Of a stretch of 64,000 bases of DNA, positions 60,765 through 64,000 are shown in pieces. The number at the start of each line of letters is the position of its first letter. Within the stretch, counting starts at the first letter, position 1. The stretch comes from Paracyclopina nana (lineage: Eukaryota > Arthropoda > Copepoda > Cyclopoida > Cyclopettidae): contig JAGUCH010000002.1 of NCBI GenBank assembly GCA_019096065.1, forward strand, positions 3,112,501 through 3,176,500, given 5' to 3'. The notes under the pieces are model-generated. The model was given only the letters and a program-made list of their open reading frames with translations. It was not told the DNA's origin and searched no databases. The position numbers and the translations under genes were made by a program.

Positions 60765-60766
60765 TT

Positions 60767-60843
60767 TTTATTTGCCCAAAAGATGACATAACATGCCGCT
60801 TACATGCTTTCTTAAATTAGAGTTTTTCACGTACAAAAATAAA
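60767..60843. promoter_or_regulatory. Crossed polyadenylation signals of convergent genes
   Basis: TTTATT at 60767-60772 is AATAAA for the minus-strand 7TM gene, 3 nt past the WD40 stop. AATAAA at 60838-60843 would serve the plus-strand WD40 gene and lies inside the last codons of the 7TM gene. The two transcripts should overlap at their 3' ends. Confidence 0.6.
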
Positions 60844-61736
60844 GGAAATACCACTGCACTGCAACTGTGAGCTGAGGAGTCAAATCCAGAATGGCCAACT
60901 CCAGCCTTGATATCTGTGGCAGCACATCAAACTTGTTGACATGAGCATGAATTGTGGGCAGGTTGATCAGAATACCTACCACAATGGTGATGATTTGTAG
61001 CTTACATCCAACCATTTCTTCAATGGCAGCAAACTTTCCACTTTCCAGGCTGGCAGAGATCACACAAATTTGGATCTGCTTCTTCTTCCAAGCGTCATAT
61101 TTCATGTGAGAAAACACAAACATGTGGGTCAGCATGGTTATACCAAAGAGTACCACTTCCAACCTCCAATACAAAAGATACTTTTACTTATACTGTAATG
61201 TATTTTGATGTCAATAGTTACCTCAGTGGAATTTGCTTAATTTTTTCTGGGTCTTTTTCATGCATCATCACACCAATGACCAAATCTCCTTCATTGGTCA
61301 AGATCCTCTGGCAAGCAACAAGCACGCCTATGAGCAGATTGGTGATGCCACAGAAGGATACCAGCAATTCCTCGTTGATCGGCTTGAGATGCTTCCAGAT
61401 GACGACAATCAAGTACCGAATGACGGTGACCTCATTGATGGTCAAAAGCAGGAACAAAATGGCCACCAATCGTCCATGGACGAAAAAGACTGCCAAGAAC
61501 CTGGGTATGTTCTCATATACCTGATGGTATACCAAAATGTTGACGAAAATCAGGTTGAACGCAAAGATGAGAAAGTAGATGAGCAAGTACATTTTATCGA
61601 TCAAAGTGTGCTTCAAAGGGTCCAACTTCTTCACCTGGTAATGCCACACTCCAATGAGCATTGCATTGCCAAAAACCTCAATCAATAGCCACGAAGACAA
61701 ACTGATGGCAATTTTAGCTATTTCGGTGCTTTCCAT
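60827..61736 (-). CDS. Orphan seven-helix membrane protein, GPCR-like
   Basis: Two exons in transcript order: 61736-61222 and 61163-60827; 283 aa. About seven hydrophobic helices: ISLSSWLLIEVFGNAMLIG (with the GN of TM1), LLIYFLIFAFNLIFVNILVY, LVAILFLLLTINEVTVIRY (a possible E-x-RY relic at the end of TM3), LLVSFCGITNLLIGVLVA, VVLFGITMLTHMFVFSHM, IITIVVGILINLPTIHAHV and a last helix (LELAILDLTPQLTVAVQW) that reaches the C-terminus with almost no tail. No NPxxY motif. It could be a very divergent rhodopsin-like receptor of a lineage-specific family or a different 7TM class. No family recognised. Confidence 0.72.
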
Positions 61737-61816
61737 TTGGAGGCTTTCTCTAGAGTGAACGACGCTCCTATTGAAATAATCTATCTACGTATATTTTTTC
61801 TCTCTTGGTAGGGTTA

Positions 61817-63990
61817 TCACAAAGTGCTCTCATCAAAAAGTGGGTTAACTTGGCCTTTGGGGTTGGGATACAAGTTGAACACTGAAGAGTCATCCGATGC
61901 TGTAATGGAGGTTTCCTAACAATAAGAGTCTTTTAAAAAAGGCGAATTAAAAGTCTTTCAGCAGTACATCATCATATCTGTCCTGGTATCCTTTGAAGTC
62001 GTCCTGGTCTTCCACACCAATAAATACAGAGTCTCCAGATCCTGAGTCAGAGTCATAAGCGACCTCTCTGGTCTGGTACAACTTGTTCTTCACCACCTTT
62101 GGCTCCTCTTCGTCTGGATTCCAAATTGGATTGGCTCCTTTGAAGCAAAAGACATTTTAATTTTTTCATGCCTTAAAATTATCCATGTTATACCTCCAGA
62201 TGAGTGCAGATTGGTGCCAGGAACTGCCTCTTTGAAATTGTCCTGGTTGGAAGTGATTTCTTGGGAGAGAGTGGCTGTAGCATTAGCAGCTCGAATTTTC
62301 CTCTCAAGGCTTAAAAAGGGTTGTTATAAAGTTATGAAAATGGTTCAATATCACAAGTTACTTTCTAACTCTGATGACGTAGGCAATGATCAAGAAGACG
62401 AACATGACGCCCAAAATGCTACTCAATATGATAAACACAATCCCGAGCATATTGACGTCATCTTCATCTCCATTTATAATCCCATTATTGCCAGTATCAA
62501 ATCCATTCTGGAAGCAAATGCTTTTAGTGGAGGATAAGACGAAAATATTCTGTTTATACAGTCTGATCCAAAATTAGTTGAAGTTCTGATAGAGCTAGGG
62601 TTATATTTGAAAACACTTCATCATACTTCCTAAAATTGATGTGATTATTAGTTGAGATAAGTACGAATAATCTTTTAATTACGCTTCTGCTACAGAGCTC
62701 TTGACTGGCTCAAAAGTGTCTTTCCACAAAAAGTGACAATTCACTGAGGTCTTGATGGTAATGTCATCCTTCAGAGAGAATTCCTGGATTTTGTCAATGT
62801 TGAATTTCCACCCATCAAAGGCTGAATCGAAGGAGTCCACAATTGCATCCCTTTTCTGGTCTACTGTAGCTGGAGGGTTGTCAAAAGTCAAAGTAATCTT
62901 GTTCTCCTTATTGATTATCACAATTTTCACAGGGACACTTGTAACATGCTGAGCTGCATGAGGAATAAAATCTGATATTTGAAATTGAGCCAATTTCAAA
63001 AATAAATTACCAGCATCTTCAACTGTCAAATTGAATGTGAAATAGCCTTTCATGCTTTCTGTCACTGTAAATCCAGCTGTCACCAAAGCTTTGGCATCAT
63101 CCACTGTAAGTGGAAAATTATTAAGAGCTTTTTTTTGGCAAATAACTGCATTATAAATTATTACCAGTTGTGACCAAGAATTCTGCAACTCCTAAATCTG
63201 AAATGCCAACTCCATCAGGCGAGGGCACAATTTCACTAGCTGAATATACCAGTTTGTCATCAAGGTCAAGATCAAAAGCCTAGAAAAAAGTAATTTTGGA
63301 AGAAGGCCAACAAAATGATGCAAGATGCACCTTAACTTCCCGTTTCCAGTCTTTGTAATCATCAATTGAAATGCTTTCAAAAATAACTGGGAAGGAAAAT
63401 TGAGGGGGAGTATCATTGATGTCATCTATGTTAACTGCCAACTTGAGCTTGCTGGCCTCTCCTACTTCTTCTATTGGTGGGATTTTCTCACAGTTATTGG
63501 ATGAAATCACCAATAGGCTGTAATTATTCTGAGCTTCTCTGTCCAGCTCTTTGATTTGCCTGAGTTGATTCACTTCTCGAGCCACAGCAAAGTATTGAGT
63601 TCCCTCAAAGTAATCACCACCACCTAGGCAAACATATACATTTTTATACAGTTTCTAGCATGTTCTTGAGCAAAGGTCACCATAAAGGTAATAGCAGATT
63701 TTGTCATCATCATTTCCTTCCTCAATGTTATTTCTGTCAGTTGCCTTGGGGAAATCGTTCACTGGAACTTGGTCACCCAAGGGACCATCATTTTCTATAA
63801 GTGGTACATAATTATTTGAGGGTATATATGGCAATCATCATTTGTATGAGGAAGTACCTAGAAATGATAGAGAAGAAGTTGACAAATTGAATTCTGGAGC
63901 ATAATCCCTGGTTATTTTCAACAAGATTCGTTGAGTGGCTGAATTGGAATTGCTGCTGTCAGTTGGATTGTCGAAAGCTACCACATCAAA
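61817..63990 (-). CDS. Classical-type transmembrane cadherin, 3' part (5' partial)
   Basis: Exons in transcript order: 63990-63858, 63794-63681, 63623-63331, 63279-63165, 63103-63011, 62953-62694, 62507-62362, 62309-62194, 62137-61968, 61915-61817. The gene continues beyond the window. The last ectodomain repeats show cadherin signatures (AREVNQLRQIKELDREAQ, VNIDDINDTPPQFSFP, AFDLDLDD). A membrane-proximal domain is followed by one helix (LGIVFIILSSILGVMFVFLIIAYVI, read in parts) and a cytoplasmic tail of about 130 residues with GANPIWNPDEEEP and C-terminal PLFDESTL, a class I PDZ ligand. There is no catenin-binding core of E-cadherin type, so a protocadherin/CDH23-like adhesion protein is more likely. 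The donor at 62693 (TCT|GTAGCA) is weak; if unused the frame stops at 62679. Confidence 0.82.
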
Positions 63991-64000
63991 CTGCAATTTT

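Noticed and set aside
62679-62693. In-frame stop before the cadherin membrane helix, suggesting a secreted form
   Set aside because: A transmembrane helix and cytoplasmic tail follow in phase if TCT|GTAGCA is used as donor. A secreted variant by intron retention cannot be excluded.

Overview
This is a nuclear genome window from an invertebrate animal, most likely an arthropod of the pancrustacean type. The evidence is the gene content: a Cad96Ca/Stitcher-type receptor tyrosine kinase, a chemosensory-type ionotropic receptor, a Knickkopf-type DM13/DOMON cuticle protein, a pickpocket-type DEG/ENaC channel, SPARC and an insect-like N-acetyltransferase. Springtail, branchiopod or copepod cannot be separated by eye. 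Genes are split by short GT-AG introns, mostly about 40-110 nt and as short as 39 nt. Spacing is tight, and several AATAAA signals sit on or within a few bases of stop codons. I saw no rRNA, tRNA, CRISPR array, operon or viral gene.

Left part (1-7.2 kb): the 3' portion of Cad96Ca (+), an ionotropic receptor (+), and convergent to it a secreted GPI-type repeat protein (-). From 7.5 to 9.4 kb lies a foldback transposon with satellite-like arms and a 9-bp target duplication. After about 2.5 kb of empty DNA come a small membrane ORF (+), a membrane-anchored lipase (-) and SPARC (-). A hAT-type element follows, then the large Knickkopf-like gene (+, 18.5-22.9 kb).

Middle (24-48 kb): a peptide GPCR (+), a WSCD-type sulfotransferase (+), a cluster of small inverted-repeat elements (30.2-31.2 kb), a C2HC zinc-finger protein ending in a CAAX box (+), a GNAT acetyltransferase (+), a Tyr/Arg-rich protein (-), a serpin (-), a DEG/ENaC channel (-) and a second peptide GPCR (-).

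Right part (48-64 kb): a gene-poor 6 kb with several small repeats and a second foldback element, then an extended-synaptotagmin-like protein (-) divergent from an SLC41-type magnesium transporter (+), a WD40 protein (+) with an apparent frameshift, an orphan 7TM protein (-) and the 3' end of a cadherin (-).

The genes look like an ordinary mixed neighbourhood, not one pathway. Many products act at the cell surface or in the extracellular matrix. The most distinctive content is the mobile DNA: at least eleven non-autonomous inverted-repeat elements of several families, two of them nested inside others, most with legible target-site duplications. Exon coordinates and protein lengths are my own hand-made splice models, checked for reading phase but not against transcripts.
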